Assembly: GCA_019614645.1 (NCBI GenBank)
Contig: JABWDB010000111.1
Coordinates: 1 to 64,000 of the forward strand
Direction: 5' to 3'
Length of the DNA: 64,000 nt
From: Stratiolaelaps scimitus
Lineage: Eukaryota > Arthropoda > Arachnida > Mesostigmata > Laelapidae
In this document: positions 8,904 through 17,495 of the stretch, one piece after another
Layout: every line of letters begins with the position of its first letter
Numbering within the stretch: position 1 is the first letter of the stretch
Notes under the pieces: generated by a model
The model's input: only the letters and a program-made list of their open reading frames with translations
Database searches by the model: none
Told to the model about the DNA's origin: nothing
Made by a program: the position numbers and the translations under genes

Positions 8904-10308
8904 ATTGATTTAGTTCAGCATCGTATACCAAATAAAGTACCTTTACGTGGGACGTCCATCTATTTATTTCATGGAGACGTTTGTTTAGGACGATACGATC
9001 TGCTTTGTCGTTGCCTGCTTCCAAGCCTGCTATGGGGTTCCATTTCTCCCAAACGTCCCAGGCATCTCCACCTCCCCAAATTATTGGCTTCTCCACTGGG
9101 TCCTTTTTGTTTATCGTTACAGTGTCGATCACTATTGACTTGTCTGGTGTCGCATCGTGCAACCCACAAAAGCCAATTGGAAAGCCTGCGTCTACACAAG
9201 TGGAGACTGGTACCGTGGGTATTTTCACGTTGCTGATAAAGTGCTCTGGAAAACGTGACGAAGAAAGATTAATGGCCCAAGTGCTGGCCTCTGGTAGTTG
9301 CAGATAGCTTGCTAAATCGTCGTTGTCTATGGTGTCAAACAGCACCACGTACTGCATTTTGCTGGTCTCGGTGCCGTACATAATCAACTGCTTCCATTTC
9401 AGTGCAATTACGGCGTCTGGGCCTTCTTTGCCGTTGAGCACTCTTGTGTTGGTGCCAGAGAGTGTGTCAGGGGGTTGCAATCTAATGGCCAAGCAGCTGG
9501 CATCATTGCCTACGCAATATGCTTCATTATTGTTTACAATTTTCAATTCACCATTTACGGTAACGCCTGTTATGGGGCATATGGTGCATGGGTTGGGCAG
9601 TTTGGTTGAATCAATGTTGTGCGAGTAGGTGGCATCGAAAAGCTTGGCGTCTACTGTTTTGGTCGCCAGCGCAGTATATTTGTGTTGGACGATTGTCTCT
9701 TTCACGCACGTGGGTACGTCGTTCAATCTGGTTGGCGTGGAACCAGGTGGACAATTGCAAGTAACTGTCTCCCAAGGGCCCAAAGGCATTACCACATCAC
9801 CATTACAGACATTTGCAGTTTCACAAGAAAGAGAGAAATCGTCATTGCCTATGTAGCCAGGCCGTAAACACTCGCACTTTAGTACCCATTCATGGTTGGC
9901 GTTTTGTTGTAGTACTTTTCTACCGTGAAATTGATTACAAGGCACGTTTTGATTTATTATGGGCAAACACCAGCCCTTGCCTGTTTCTGTTTTTGGTATT
10001 TTGGTGGTAGTACCATCTATTTGAATAGCGGTAGCGTCTTCATGAAACTCAACGCACTGGCTAAAGGTATCGCAACTCATGCAAGTACTTGCATCGCCGA
10101 CCGTGCACGTTTGAAGTGAATTTGGATGACACTGGTTGGTGTTTTCCACAAAGATTGGCTTGATTGTGTCGGCCACTGGATACTCAATGTCGCTACTAAA
10201 CGTTGCAAGTGCCTTGTCATTTTTTACTTGATTGTCAAAGTATTCCATGCAAACAAGTAGCACAATCGCCAGCACGCTGACCATAATCAGCATTACCCAA
10301 AAGTCCAT
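8845..10308 (-). CDS. pif-1: Per os infectivity factor 1-like envelope protein
   Basis: A 487-residue protein with a single N-terminal membrane anchor (about residues 5-24) and a large Cys-rich ectodomain. The order of landmarks fits PIF-1: NQCHPNSLQTC, then a CMSCDTFSQC cluster (about 59-82), a CLPI...C block, CECLRPGYIGND, a second C.C..G (CNCPPGSTP), and a less Cys-rich C-terminal half ending near YIRTND. Baculoviral PIF-1 is about 530 residues and, with P74, PIF-2 and PIF-3, is needed for virion binding and entry in midgut cells. PIF-2 is the main alternative. The start overlaps the stop of the upstream minus-strand gene by 16 bp. Confidence 0.75.
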   Translation of the reverse strand: MDFWVMLIMVSVLAIVLLVCMEYFDNQVKNDKALATFSSDIEYPVADTIKPIFVENTNQCHPNSLQTCTVGDASTCMSCDTFSQCVEFHEDATAIQIDGTTTKIPKTETGKGWCLPIINQNVPCNQFHGRKVLQQNANHEWVLKCECLRPGYIGNDDFSLSCETANVCNGDVVMPLGPWETVTCNCPPGSTPTRLNDVPTCVKETIVQHKYTALATKTVDAKLFDATYSHNIDSTKLPNPCTICPITGVTVNGELKIVNNNEAYCVGNDASCLAIRLQPPDTLSGTNTRVLNGKEGPDAVIALKWKQLIMYGTETSKMQYVVLFDTIDNDDLASYLQLPEASTWAINLSSSRFPEHFISNVKIPTVPVSTCVDAGFPIGFCGLHDATPDKSIVIDTVTINKKDPVEKPIIWGGGDAWDVWEKWNPIAGLEAGNDKADRIVLNKRLHEINRWTSHVKVLYLVYDAELNQFTYIRTNDVDDWKKYIGAV

Positions 10309-11258
10309 TGCAAAAGCTGTTGCTTGTGATGAAACAGCAATGCGGGTAGTGAATTCCTATGTGCCAATTTGCTTTGGGACAATTTTGTTTTTTGCTGTTT
10401 GATGGCCAACGCAACCAATTCAGTGTACGATAACGTGGCACCAAAATGATACAGGAGACGTTTAATTTTTTTGTTGCTAGTCAAAGAGTCAATACGTTGC
10501 TTTATCTTTACAAGCTCGACGTAGCGTCGATAACAATTTATACGTTGCTTGTACGTGTTACCAAAAACCAGCTTCCAATTATAATCAAGGCCTGGCACGT
10601 AGCTTGACGATAGCGTGTCAACTCGCACCAAATCAAAGTCAATTAACAGCGCCTTTATCGAGATTACTGAAAAGTGCCCATTGGTTGCATTGTGCCGGTG
10701 GTACGGTTTGGACACCCAAATGGTTTGATTGCGATCAGTTGCCAAAATGTGGTCGCCGTCTATTGAATGGTTGCCAATAACGACACCGCTTCTTGTACTA
10801 CGTATAGTTACTTGCTCGCATTTAATTCTCGTAGCGGGCCTGCATAACTTTACGAGGCTGCATTTTATCAGACTACTGCAGGAAACATTGGCAAACAAAA
10901 TTATTGGTGCAGTGTTTTCTGATGTAACGATAACTGGCTGTATCTCATGACCGTACAGGATAAGCGCATAACCAATTGGCACATTAAATGAACGCCCACT
11001 GTTGAGCATGCAACTACGAGACAGATTTTTGGTTAAAAGCGCGTGTCTGTCGCACCATTTGACATCAGTGCTCTCAATCGTGTCTGCAAAACGCACCACC
11101 TGCCGACTCGTCGAATCAACCGGCAAACTGCTCATAAACGAAGCGATTGAAAGTACGTTAAACGGCTCTATCTCCGAGTCTTGCAACATCATTTCGAGCC
11201 ACGACTGCTCCAAATACGCGGTCGCTATTGGATCCAACTTGAATACGTGAGCGTTCAT
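10293..11258 (-). CDS. Uncharacterised 321-residue protein upstream of PIF-1
   Basis: The first in-frame ATG is at 11258, one base from the ATG of the divergent gene at 11260, so the two genes have back-to-back starts and each promoter must lie within the other's coding region. The middle is beta-rich (SFNVPIGYALILYG, then QPVIVTSENTAPIILFANVSC), followed by a basic, helical C-terminus (KQRINCYRRYVELVKIKQRI) suggestive of nucleic-acid contact. No enzyme motif or membrane anchor. The 3' end overlaps the PIF-1 start. Family not recognised. Confidence 0.75.
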   Translation of the reverse strand: MNAHVFKLDPIATAYLEQSWLEMMLQDSEIEPFNVLSIASFMSSLPVDSTSRQVVRFADTIESTDVKWCDRHALLTKNLSRSCMLNSGRSFNVPIGYALILYGHEIQPVIVTSENTAPIILFANVSCSSLIKCSLVKLCRPATRIKCEQVTIRSTRSGVVIGNHSIDGDHILATDRNQTIWVSKPYHRHNATNGHFSVISIKALLIDFDLVRVDTLSSSYVPGLDYNWKLVFGNTYKQRINCYRRYVELVKIKQRIDSLTSNKKIKRLLYHFGATLSYTELVALAIKQQKTKLSQSKLAHRNSLPALLFHHKQQLLQWTFG

Positions 11259-11259
11259 T

Positions 11260-12615
11260 ATGGTTTTGAATAAAAAGGCCAAGCCGCTCAAGAAGCCAAT
11301 TGACAAACGGGCCGTTGAAGAGTTGATTGGCAGAAAACGGGCAGCATACAATTTCTTTGTCAAATTGATTTACAGTTTAATTCCAAGCAGCCTACTTACT
11401 TACCCAGATTTTCCGAAACTATTCAACTTGCATCCGGCAATTCCATCGGTCATTGAGCCGCTACGAAAAGGCATTGTCAAATACGCCAGTGCTGTTATTT
11501 CTACTGAACAGGCTGTTGGTGACTGGATCGACACTACTACCATCCCTGGGTGTGTCAACGACTCGGTTTCTTTTGGCTGTACATTCATCAACCCACCTCA
11601 CGACGTACCTTCATTCACTTCTACCAACTTTACAGTTGAACTGCCAACTGACAATGACGCTATCGGCAAAGTTAGATTCATCGGTACTGCCGCTTATTTC
11701 GAAATTAGCAAACAGTTTGCTGCTGTTCATCTTGGTGTTACTACTGATTGTTTTCATATTCTGCCCTTTTCTGTTGATTCTGCCGACTCTGGTGAATTGT
11801 TTATTCCATTTATTCAAAAGGTGGCGATTGAAGCGCAGAGCACCACCGTCACTTGCAAGTGGTCGGTCTTTAAACTAAAAGGCGGCACTGGCAAATTTAC
11901 CGATCAACTGCAAAATGTGGATGTCAATTCAACCGACCACGTCATCTACGTGCCTCGAAAACGCGCATACCTCACAAGCACTGAAATGCTGCCAGTAATT
12001 ATTTCAGTGGGCAAAACTAACATCAAACATGCCAATTTGTATTGTTTGTCCATGTTTTTTGGCATTCATGAAGACCCAGACAAAATTGCAGTCACTGTCA
12101 ACACCACCTATGATTTTATCAACAACAAGCAAGGGCTCAGTGGAATGCTCGAATACGCTACTGGTGACGCTACTTGGTACAAACATTTAAAATCTTGTTG
12201 GATTAGCGGTAACAAGTTCCAAAAAACCTTTAAAGAATGCCAAAAGGAGCTTGCGCAGGTGCCATTTGTGTCGGAAGAGGAAGATACAAAAGTCGTAGTT
12301 CTCGCCGCACTAAAGCGATTTCAAATTGAGAAGAAACAGACTACACCAATTAGAGAGATTGAGTTTACCACTTGGGAAGAGCTACTGAACGTTGACTTGT
12401 CCACTTCATTGAACCCGTACAATCGCGATTGGAATGGAAAGAAACTTTTGACGCTCGTAACATCTAAACTGGTTAAAGTACCTAGGCCTATTTCTGAAGA
12501 CGACGAAGATGACTCACCAGGAGCTGTCAAACGAATCAGACTTGGAGATTCTGACGATGCTGGCGGATTGGATGCAGACGATGTACCAACTAACACCGGA
12601 ACCGAAAATGAGTAA
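11260..12615 (+). CDS. Uncharacterised 451-residue protein, possible capsid component
   Basis: The N-terminus is basic (MVLNKKAKPLKKPIDKR). A long beta-rich central domain (about 90-300) follows, and a highly acidic tail (SEDDEDDSPG, DSDDAGGLDADD) encloses a short KRIRL basic patch. This layout, and the position just ahead of the P6.9-like and VLF-1 genes, would suit a nucleocapsid or DNA-associated protein, but no sequence family is recognised. Its last codons contain the ATG of the following small gene. Confidence 0.75.
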   Translation: MVLNKKAKPLKKPIDKRAVEELIGRKRAAYNFFVKLIYSLIPSSLLTYPDFPKLFNLHPAIPSVIEPLRKGIVKYASAVISTEQAVGDWIDTTTIPGCVNDSVSFGCTFINPPHDVPSFTSTNFTVELPTDNDAIGKVRFIGTAAYFEISKQFAAVHLGVTTDCFHILPFSVDSADSGELFIPFIQKVAIEAQSTTVTCKWSVFKLKGGTGKFTDQLQNVDVNSTDHVIYVPRKRAYLTSTEMLPVIISVGKTNIKHANLYCLSMFFGIHEDPDKIAVTVNTTYDFINNKQGLSGMLEYATGDATWYKHLKSCWISGNKFQKTFKECQKELAQVPFVSEEEDTKVVVLAALKRFQIEKKQTTPIREIEFTTWEELLNVDLSTSLNPYNRDWNGKKLLTLVTSKLVKVPRPISEDDEDDSPGAVKRIRLGDSDDAGGLDADDVPTNTGTENE

Positions 12616-12829
12616 CGGAGGCATCGAAATAGACTTGCTCAATTTTACCACAGCCACCTGCCCTGTCGACGAGACTGTTTGGTGTCGGCATGACAAGTTG
12701 CACATAGGCAATAACTTTTTGGCAAATATTTGTCTATTAGTAGTTGAGGCAAAATCTAATTTACCTGTAGACGTTCTTTATCGTATACTGTTGCAGTTGC
12801 TTGTCACCGCAAATTACCTTATCCAATAA
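12608..12829 (+). CDS. Uncharacterised 73-residue protein
   Basis: The ATG at 12608 lies in the last codons of the previous gene (ATGAGTAA), and the stop is 1 bp before the P6.9-like ATG. This spacing argues for a real gene in an operon-like run. The protein has Cys14 and Cys21 and a hydrophobic C-terminal helix (FLANICLLVVEAK then VLYRILLQLLVTANYLI). An earlier ATG at 12509 is open but would lie within the previous gene in another frame. No family recognised. Confidence 0.55.
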   Translation: MSNGGIEIDLLNFTTATCPVDETVWCRHDKLHIGNNFLANICLLVVEAKSNLPVDVLYRILLQLLVTANYLIQ

Positions 12830-12830
12830 A

Positions 12831-13112
12831 ATGGTCAATGCACGATCCAGTCGTAGCGTTACTCGCCGCTCCACTAGGCGAAAGAGCACTCGCCGCTCAC
12901 CCAGTGTCAGTCGCAGCTATCGCATCACTAGGAGTAGTAGTACTCGCAAATCGCCTACCAAGGTTATTAAACGTAGTACTCGTCGAAGCACTAGGACCAG
13001 CGTTAAACGACGAAGCAGCACCCGCAAAAGTACCAAGCGATCTAGCTCACGAAACCGAGCACCTTGGCGCCCTAACAAGCTTCCTTCGCTTCCTTCCATT
13101 GCTTACCGTTGA
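12831..13112 (+). CDS. p6.9: P6.9-like Arg/Ser-rich DNA-condensing protein
   Basis: A 93-residue protein made almost entirely of Arg, Ser, Thr and Lys in short RRST, RKS and RSSS repeats up to residue 77. It ends with a Pro-containing tail (APWRPNKLPSLPSIAYR). This composition is that of baculo- and nudiviral P6.9, the protamine-like protein that neutralises and compacts DNA in the nucleocapsid; Ser/Thr phosphorylation controls its release in the family. It is longer than baculoviral P6.9 (about 55). Codons vary (CGT, CGC, CGA, AGG), so the low complexity is at protein level. It is directly followed by a small membrane-protein gene and VLF-1. Confidence 0.85.
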   Translation: MVNARSSRSVTRRSTRRKSTRRSPSVSRSYRITRSSSTRKSPTKVIKRSTRRSTRTSVKRRSSTRKSTKRSSSRNRAPWRPNKLPSLPSIAYR

Positions 13113-13114
13113 CC

Positions 13115-13273
13115 ATGGTTAAAACTATATTGCTTTGCGTGACTTTTGTCACTTTGATTTTACTATTAATGTGCCGCAATTCATGGATCAACCCACTGTT
13201 GATAGCAAACACTGTAGCATTGCAGAGGCCTTATTTGCATGACCATTTAATTGATGAGAAGACATGGATATAA
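13115..13273 (+). CDS. Small single-pass membrane protein (52 residues)
   Basis: ATG two bases after the P6.9-like stop. The N-terminus is almost wholly hydrophobic (KTILLCVTFVTLILLLMC, residues 3-20), followed by a 32-residue soluble tail ending DEKTWI. The stop overlaps the VLF-1 start by 10 bp, so the gene is tightly embedded in an operon-like run. Size and topology resemble PIF-7 (about 50-65 residues, N-terminal anchor), but that is a similarity of shape only. It could also be another small virion membrane protein. Confidence 0.55.
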   Translation: MVKTILLCVTFVTLILLLMCRNSWINPLLIANTVALQRPYLHDHLIDEKTWI

Positions 13274-14187
13274 ACGTGGCTGCTTACAATAAATTTAACG
13301 AAATGCTCAAAAAGCCAATCAAGCTTCAACAAAAGTTGCCCAATTATCTGCGCAAGTTCATTTCCGAATCTGGCATCTTGGAGTTGACTGATGACGATGA
13401 AAAGGCTAGATTGCTGCTTACGTATCTCTACAGTAACAAACGAATTCACGGGGCCCATGTAATTACGCTGTTTCAAGCATGCAAGCAATTATTTTTTGAA
13501 AACACCAGCGTCAAACCTAATGCGCAACAATTTGCGCTTGGCGAAAAAAGGCAAGAGTTCCTGCCTGACAACATGGACGTTTTATATGCCGAGTTACTCA
13601 AAGTGGCATACAGCAACGAGAAGCTTGAGCCATTGGTAACGTTGTTTAAAACAGCACTGCGACCAGCCGAAATGCTGTCAATAACTTTTGGCACGTTGTT
13701 CATGCTCAAGAATAGAGAGGCTATTGTGCCATTAGCTCGCAAGCGCTCGGCGTACTGGAGGCCCAAATACGAATTTCAAAGTCTCGGTGCCTGGGTCGAT
13801 CATTTAGCCGAGAAATACAAAGTTGACTTGTACCATCAATCGTTGAATACAACACCTATTTACACCGTAACATACAGCGCCCTTTTAAGTAGATTGAAAC
13901 AGTTCTATTTAAATGTACTTCACAGGAGCCCTCCAAATAGATTTGGCCTTCACATCACTCGATACTATTGGGCTTCAACGCTGTTGAAGGAAGGCGCGCC
14001 AAGAACATACATTAGTGAATTACTTGGCCATTCTAGTGAGCGAACTTTGGACATTTACATCAAACCAGACTACAAAAAGCAACAGGCCCTTTTAAACGAT
14101 GTCGGCAAACTACTCAGTGAATACATTGTGGACAAGTTTGACAGAAGTAACGCCATCTCAATTGAGAGCTTTGACATGGCTGAATAA
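13264..14187 (+). CDS. vlf-1: VLF-1-like tyrosine recombinase
   Basis: A 307-residue protein with a complete tyrosine recombinase catalytic set. Arg133 lies in ALRPAEM, His230 and Arg233 in HITRYYWASTL, His256 in ELLGHSS, and the nucleophile is probably Tyr265 in TLDIYI. The N-terminal ~110 residues would be the arm-binding/core-binding region. In baculo- and nudiviruses VLF-1 is a nucleocapsid-associated member of this family that is needed for genome processing and packaging and for very late expression. Another phage-integrase-type protein is the alternative, but the neighbouring P6.9 and second recombinase support VLF-1. The last 89 bp overlap the next gene. Confidence 0.8.
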   Translation: MDINVAAYNKFNEMLKKPIKLQQKLPNYLRKFISESGILELTDDDEKARLLLTYLYSNKRIHGAHVITLFQACKQLFFENTSVKPNAQQFALGEKRQEFLPDNMDVLYAELLKVAYSNEKLEPLVTLFKTALRPAEMLSITFGTLFMLKNREAIVPLARKRSAYWRPKYEFQSLGAWVDHLAEKYKVDLYHQSLNTTPIYTVTYSALLSRLKQFYLNVLHRSPPNRFGLHITRYYWASTLLKEGAPRTYISELLGHSSERTLDIYIKPDYKKQQALLNDVGKLLSEYIVDKFDRSNAISIESFDMAE

Positions 14188-14893
14188 AGTAGCACCTGCG
14201 TGGAACACAACGAACACAAACGAGTTGACTGATGTAATTAACCAATATAGAACTAAAGCAAACACACCAATGACGTATGGTAGTTTCAAAGTTTTGAAAA
14301 GCGCACTTGCTAGAATTGGCAAAGAAATTGGTGACTACGAGTTTGGTGTGTTTCCAACAGAGCCCGTATCATTTAGAACCAGAGTGAATGAGAGTGCGCT
14401 AGTGCTTGCGATAAAGAAGGCAATTGATTTGGTAAAGCCAACCAGCAGTCAAGTTCAATTTGATACGGGTCTGATGGTGTTGCTTTGTTTGGCGACTAGC
14501 CTGCGAACTAGTGAAATTATGCAAATGACCGTAAAGGACCTTGAGCAATTGATGGTAGACGAAGACATTTTTATTCGCATAAAGAAGAAGATACAGAGAC
14601 CGAAAATATTGATTATAAAAAACCTGATTACGCCCAAATTGGAGATTATACGAGCCAGGCGTGTGACGTGTTTGATTACCAGTGCAAGTACCACGTGCTT
14701 GAAAGAGTTCAAAAAATTGGTAAATGAACACAACGAGCAACCAACTAGTCGACCTTTGGGTATGCAGGCGGTGAGGAGTTTGGCGACCACATTTCTCACC
14801 AAACGAGGTGGCTTGGTACTTGCCCAATTGTTTAACCGGCACGACAGCAAAAGCACCACGTCCAAGCACTACGTCATGTATGACACTCCATAG
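14099..14893 (+). CDS. int: Second tyrosine recombinase (nudiviral integrase-like)
   Basis: A 264-residue protein overlapping VLF-1 by 89 bp in another frame. Catalytic landmarks are weaker: Arg136 in SLRTSEIMQMT (strong), Arg226 in GMQAVRSLATTFL where the usual preceding His is Gln223, His248 in FNRHDS, and a possible nucleophile Tyr258 in KHYVMY. Nudiviruses encode a separate integrase-like core gene besides VLF-1, which fits this pair. The missing His may mean altered or lost catalysis. Starting at the ATG at 14099 keeps the N-terminal helical domain; the next in-frame Met is not until residue 58. Confidence 0.7.
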   Translation: MSANYSVNTLWTSLTEVTPSQLRALTWLNKVAPAWNTTNTNELTDVINQYRTKANTPMTYGSFKVLKSALARIGKEIGDYEFGVFPTEPVSFRTRVNESALVLAIKKAIDLVKPTSSQVQFDTGLMVLLCLATSLRTSEIMQMTVKDLEQLMVDEDIFIRIKKKIQRPKILIIKNLITPKLEIIRARRVTCLITSASTTCLKEFKKLVNEHNEQPTSRPLGMQAVRSLATTFLTKRGGLVLAQLFNRHDSKSTTSKHYVMYDTP

Positions 14894-15110
14894 CTTTGCA
14901 AATCATTCTGGTGTATTTGTTTTTGGTCAGGTAGATGGAAAAGGCAGTGCCCATAAAGACTCCCAATTTCAATTTGACCGTCTTTACAATTAGTGAATAG
15001 TGTGGTGAGAGGTCTTCGCATGATGTTACAGTACTTGGAATTTTGTTGGTTCTAATCAGTCTTAGAAAGTTCTGCTCGATGCTTTTTATCGTCGTTTTTG
15101 ATATTGACAT
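14874..15110 (-). CDS. Small uncharacterised protein (78 residues)
   Basis: Tail-to-tail with the integrase (20 bp overlap) and overlapping the end of the next minus-strand gene by 59 bp. The ATG at 15110 is preferred; an in-frame ATG at 15176 is possible. A moderately hydrophobic helix (KLGVFMGTAFSIYL) lies between basic segments, and Cys residues are present. Without the overlap context it would be hard to call, so confidence is modest. Confidence 0.45.
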   Translation of the reverse strand: MSISKTTIKSIEQNFLRLIRTNKIPSTVTSCEDLSPHYSLIVKTVKLKLGVFMGTAFSIYLTKNKYTRMICKAMECHT

Positions 15111-15363
15111 TTTGTGAGCCTTCATCATCGTCAGACTCATATTCAGCACTCGAGAGATTACTATCGAGGTCTTCATATGAACAATCTTTTTCGTTGAACT
15201 TGAGATAGCACAGGTAAATAATCAATGCCACCAACACAAAATACACCAGCAGCGTACTATTACAAGTCAGCAAACTGAGTAAAACAACACCAAAAATGCC
15301 GCCTAGAATGCTACCTACAGAGATAGACGTATCGGCAAAGTTGGTAAAGTTAACAAAGGCCAT
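15052..15363 (-). CDS. Two-pass membrane protein with acidic tail
   Basis: A 103-residue protein. It has two hydrophobic helices (about 17-33, ILGGIFGVVLLSLLTC, and about 37-54, LLVYFVLVALIIYLCYLKF) and then a charged tail with a DDDE acidic cluster. This is a plausible virion envelope protein. On the minus strand GTATAAATAAAC lies directly ahead of the start. Two base pairs separate it from the stop of the upstream kinase gene, so co-transcription is likely. Family not recognised. Confidence 0.7.
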   Translation of the reverse strand: MAFVNFTNFADTSISVGSILGGIFGVVLLSLLTCNSTLLVYFVLVALIIYLCYLKFNEKDCSYEDLDSNLSSAEYESDDDEGSQNVNIKNDDKKHRAELSKTD

Positions 15364-15365
15364 GT

Positions 15366-16529
15366 TTATTTATACAAGGTTAGATTTCGAGCAAACTGGT
15401 AATCGTCAATGTCATTAAACACTGCTTCACTACTTGTACCGTGAGATGTAAAAATTGGAGGAGTTGGTGTCACTTTGCCCGCTTTATGGTAATTATTCAG
15501 AGATTTCTTATATAGCAGGTTCGAAATCTCTTTACTAACTGCTTCAATAGTGCCATGCGCTCGATCAAACAATGGTGCCTTAAATAGGTACGCCATGGCG
15601 GCAAATGCCATATTTTGCCGTGCCACGTATTGTTCCACTCGACATCGCCAGGAATCGCCACCCATATTTCTTTTGTGCATTCTACGTCTGTTTTCAATTA
15701 CATCAGTATCAATAATGTATATTACCGGCATTAAACTTAGTTGATGTACTGTTTGCGGGTCCATGGCCGATAATGCCACTACAAAGTCTTCAACCACATT
15801 AGTACTGGCCCAATTGAATTGAATTAAGCGCCACAAAGCATTGTTAAAGGCGTCACGATCCACAATGCTGGTGTAAAAGGCCATTGTGGCTAGAGAGATG
15901 GTTATCTGCTGGGTGAGTGCTACAAATTGACAAACGTCTTTGCCAGCGTATGAGCCCATTCTACCAACTTTTAGAATAGTGGCTTTCGGGTCAAACTCGT
16001 TGATTCGTTTGATGGTGTTGTTAAGAATCGTAGTTTTACCACTACACGCAGTGCCATTAAGTGCTGGTGCCACGCAGGCCGTTGAATAGAATCGTTGCTC
16101 GTCATTCAACTTGTCCATGTACTCCACTGGTGACTCGCCGTTCCACACCATCGTCAAAAGTTTAGTTAAATCGTTCCTATCGACATAAGTCCATAGTAGT
16201 AGCTTGGGTTTGTCAATTATCATTGGAGCAGTGTATTGTTTGTTGAACTTGTAATACAGTGGCACAATTAAATCATTCCATGGCAGTATATAATCTCCAC
16301 AAATAACTTGATACGTGTCTTGCCAATTTTCTGCAAACAGTTCGTTGATGTAAAGCAAAGACTGCTTATGATTTTCGAAATGATCAAAGTAGTTGGTGTC
16401 GTTATTTTCAAGGTTCTTTCGCCAAAAATCATCATTTAAGTGCGCCATAACGAAAATAATAAACACTTCATTGGGTAGGTTGTACATGCACATTGAAAGG
16501 TCAAATTCATTCTTCTGTGGAAGTTGCAT
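15366..16529 (-). CDS. tk: Thymidine-kinase-like protein A
   Basis: The frame is open from 16715, but ATG 16529 (MQLPQKNEFDLS) leaves a 63-bp divergent spacer to the plus-strand gene at 16593, so I use it (387 residues). A Walker A motif NGTACSGKTT lies at about 158-167, VDRDAF corresponds to the DRS motif, and a lid-like KRNMGGDSW follows. The RNxGxD lid is shared with the kinase genes at 18190 and 55755, so the three are paralogues. In the family these phosphorylate deoxynucleosides for viral DNA synthesis; nudiviruses often have three. The ~150-residue N-terminal extension is unusual for a plain kinase. Confidence 0.7.
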   Translation of the reverse strand: MQLPQKNEFDLSMCMYNLPNEVFIIFVMAHLNDDFWRKNLENNDTNYFDHFENHKQSLLYINELFAENWQDTYQVICGDYILPWNDLIVPLYYKFNKQYTAPMIIDKPKLLLWTYVDRNDLTKLLTMVWNGESPVEYMDKLNDEQRFYSTACVAPALNGTACSGKTTILNNTIKRINEFDPKATILKVGRMGSYAGKDVCQFVALTQQITISLATMAFYTSIVDRDAFNNALWRLIQFNWASTNVVEDFVVALSAMDPQTVHQLSLMPVIYIIDTDVIENRRRMHKRNMGGDSWRCRVEQYVARQNMAFAAMAYLFKAPLFDRAHGTIEAVSKEISNLLYKKSLNNYHKAGKVTPTPPIFTSHGTSSEAVFNDIDDYQFARNLTLYK

Positions 16530-16592
16530 AGAAATTGGCGCTTTCAGTTGGTGACCGTCGTCTACAAATTTCTTTCTACCAGGCAGACAGCC

Positions 16593-17495
16593 ATGCCTTT
16601 TAACGAATCTGTGGTCGACCAGACAAGTGGCAATGTCGAAGACGCATTTCATATTGAGCTGTTTGACACGCAAGTATTGAAGTACGAGCCGAAATGGGAA
16701 ATGGCCAAAGTGCACCTGCCGTTTTACTCAAAACAGTACTCGTTCAACAAATTGAAATGGTGTAAAGTGCCAGTCAATGTGCAGACTGAGTGGAAGTGGC
16801 TTTGCGGCCGATTAGAGCACTGGACAGTAAATGAAGAGCAGCGCATTGATGTGGAGCCTTTAAATACATTGCTAAACACATCGGCATTTTCGTCTAGGCT
16901 ACGGCGAATAGGTTTGCTTGTGCCATCGTTTATCAAAAAAAAAATTATCGGCTGGGCCATGGCAATTATCGACAACAACGAAGGCAGGCTACAAGTAAAA
17001 AGTATATTCTCCACCGTACTGTTTAGAAATGCACAAGTACGTCCGTACGGCAGTTTGACATCAGCCTTTGGTAGGCACGTGGATGCGTACTTTTACTGGG
17101 CCGAGCCCGAAAGTGAAATACACGACTGGTTGCGTTGCAACGCACTACCATGGTATAGCGCGTTTGAACAAATAGATTGGACTCCTATAGAGCTCGGTCG
17201 ACCTAATCAGAAAAACACATGGTGTCCAGATAACGACTTGCACAAATTTGACAAGCCTGCCTGTTCATTGTGCAATTTACACAACAGTCTACTGGCTTTG
17301 GGTACTCGTCAATTTATGAAACGTTACATCACAACACCCAAGTACCATGAAAGGCCCAAGCTGGGTTATGCACAATTCTTTATTGAGTGTGGCATTGCAA
17401 AGAAAAACATTTGGCGCCTGCCCTCTAGAGTACCATCGAAAAAAAGTAAGAGACTAGACGCAATCTGCATTCACAGAGCTGGTAACAGACAATAG
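16593..17495 (+). CDS. Uncharacterised 300-residue protein next to 38K
   Basis: ATG at 16593, 63 bp from the divergent kinase start. A soluble, aromatic-rich protein with a Cys cluster (CPDNDLHKFDKPACSLC, about 210-226), which could bind zinc, and a basic C-terminus (RLPSRVPSKKSKRLD). Its 3' end overlaps the convergent 38K gene by 42 bp. In baculoviruses lef-5 is the neighbour of 38K, so I considered LEF-5, but a better zinc ribbon is present at 53887. A different late or capsid factor is more likely. Confidence 0.75.
   Translation: MPFNESVVDQTSGNVEDAFHIELFDTQVLKYEPKWEMAKVHLPFYSKQYSFNKLKWCKVPVNVQTEWKWLCGRLEHWTVNEEQRIDVEPLNTLLNTSAFSSRLRRIGLLVPSFIKKKIIGWAMAIIDNNEGRLQVKSIFSTVLFRNAQVRPYGSLTSAFGRHVDAYFYWAEPESEIHDWLRCNALPWYSAFEQIDWTPIELGRPNQKNTWCPDNDLHKFDKPACSLCNLHNSLLALGTRQFMKRYITTPKYHERPKLGYAQFFIECGIAKKNIWRLPSRVPSKKSKRLDAICIHRAGNRQ

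Noticed and set aside
14399..14869. Minus-strand ORFs of 136-156 codons opposite the integrase gene
   Set aside because: They are antisense shadows of a gene with clear recombinase motifs.
16593..17495. This gene as LEF-5 or P33 sulfhydryl oxidase
   Set aside because: Position next to 38K suggested LEF-5, and CSLC suggested P33, but there is no TFIIS ribbon (found instead at 53887) and no Erv-type FAD-binding pattern around the CxxC.
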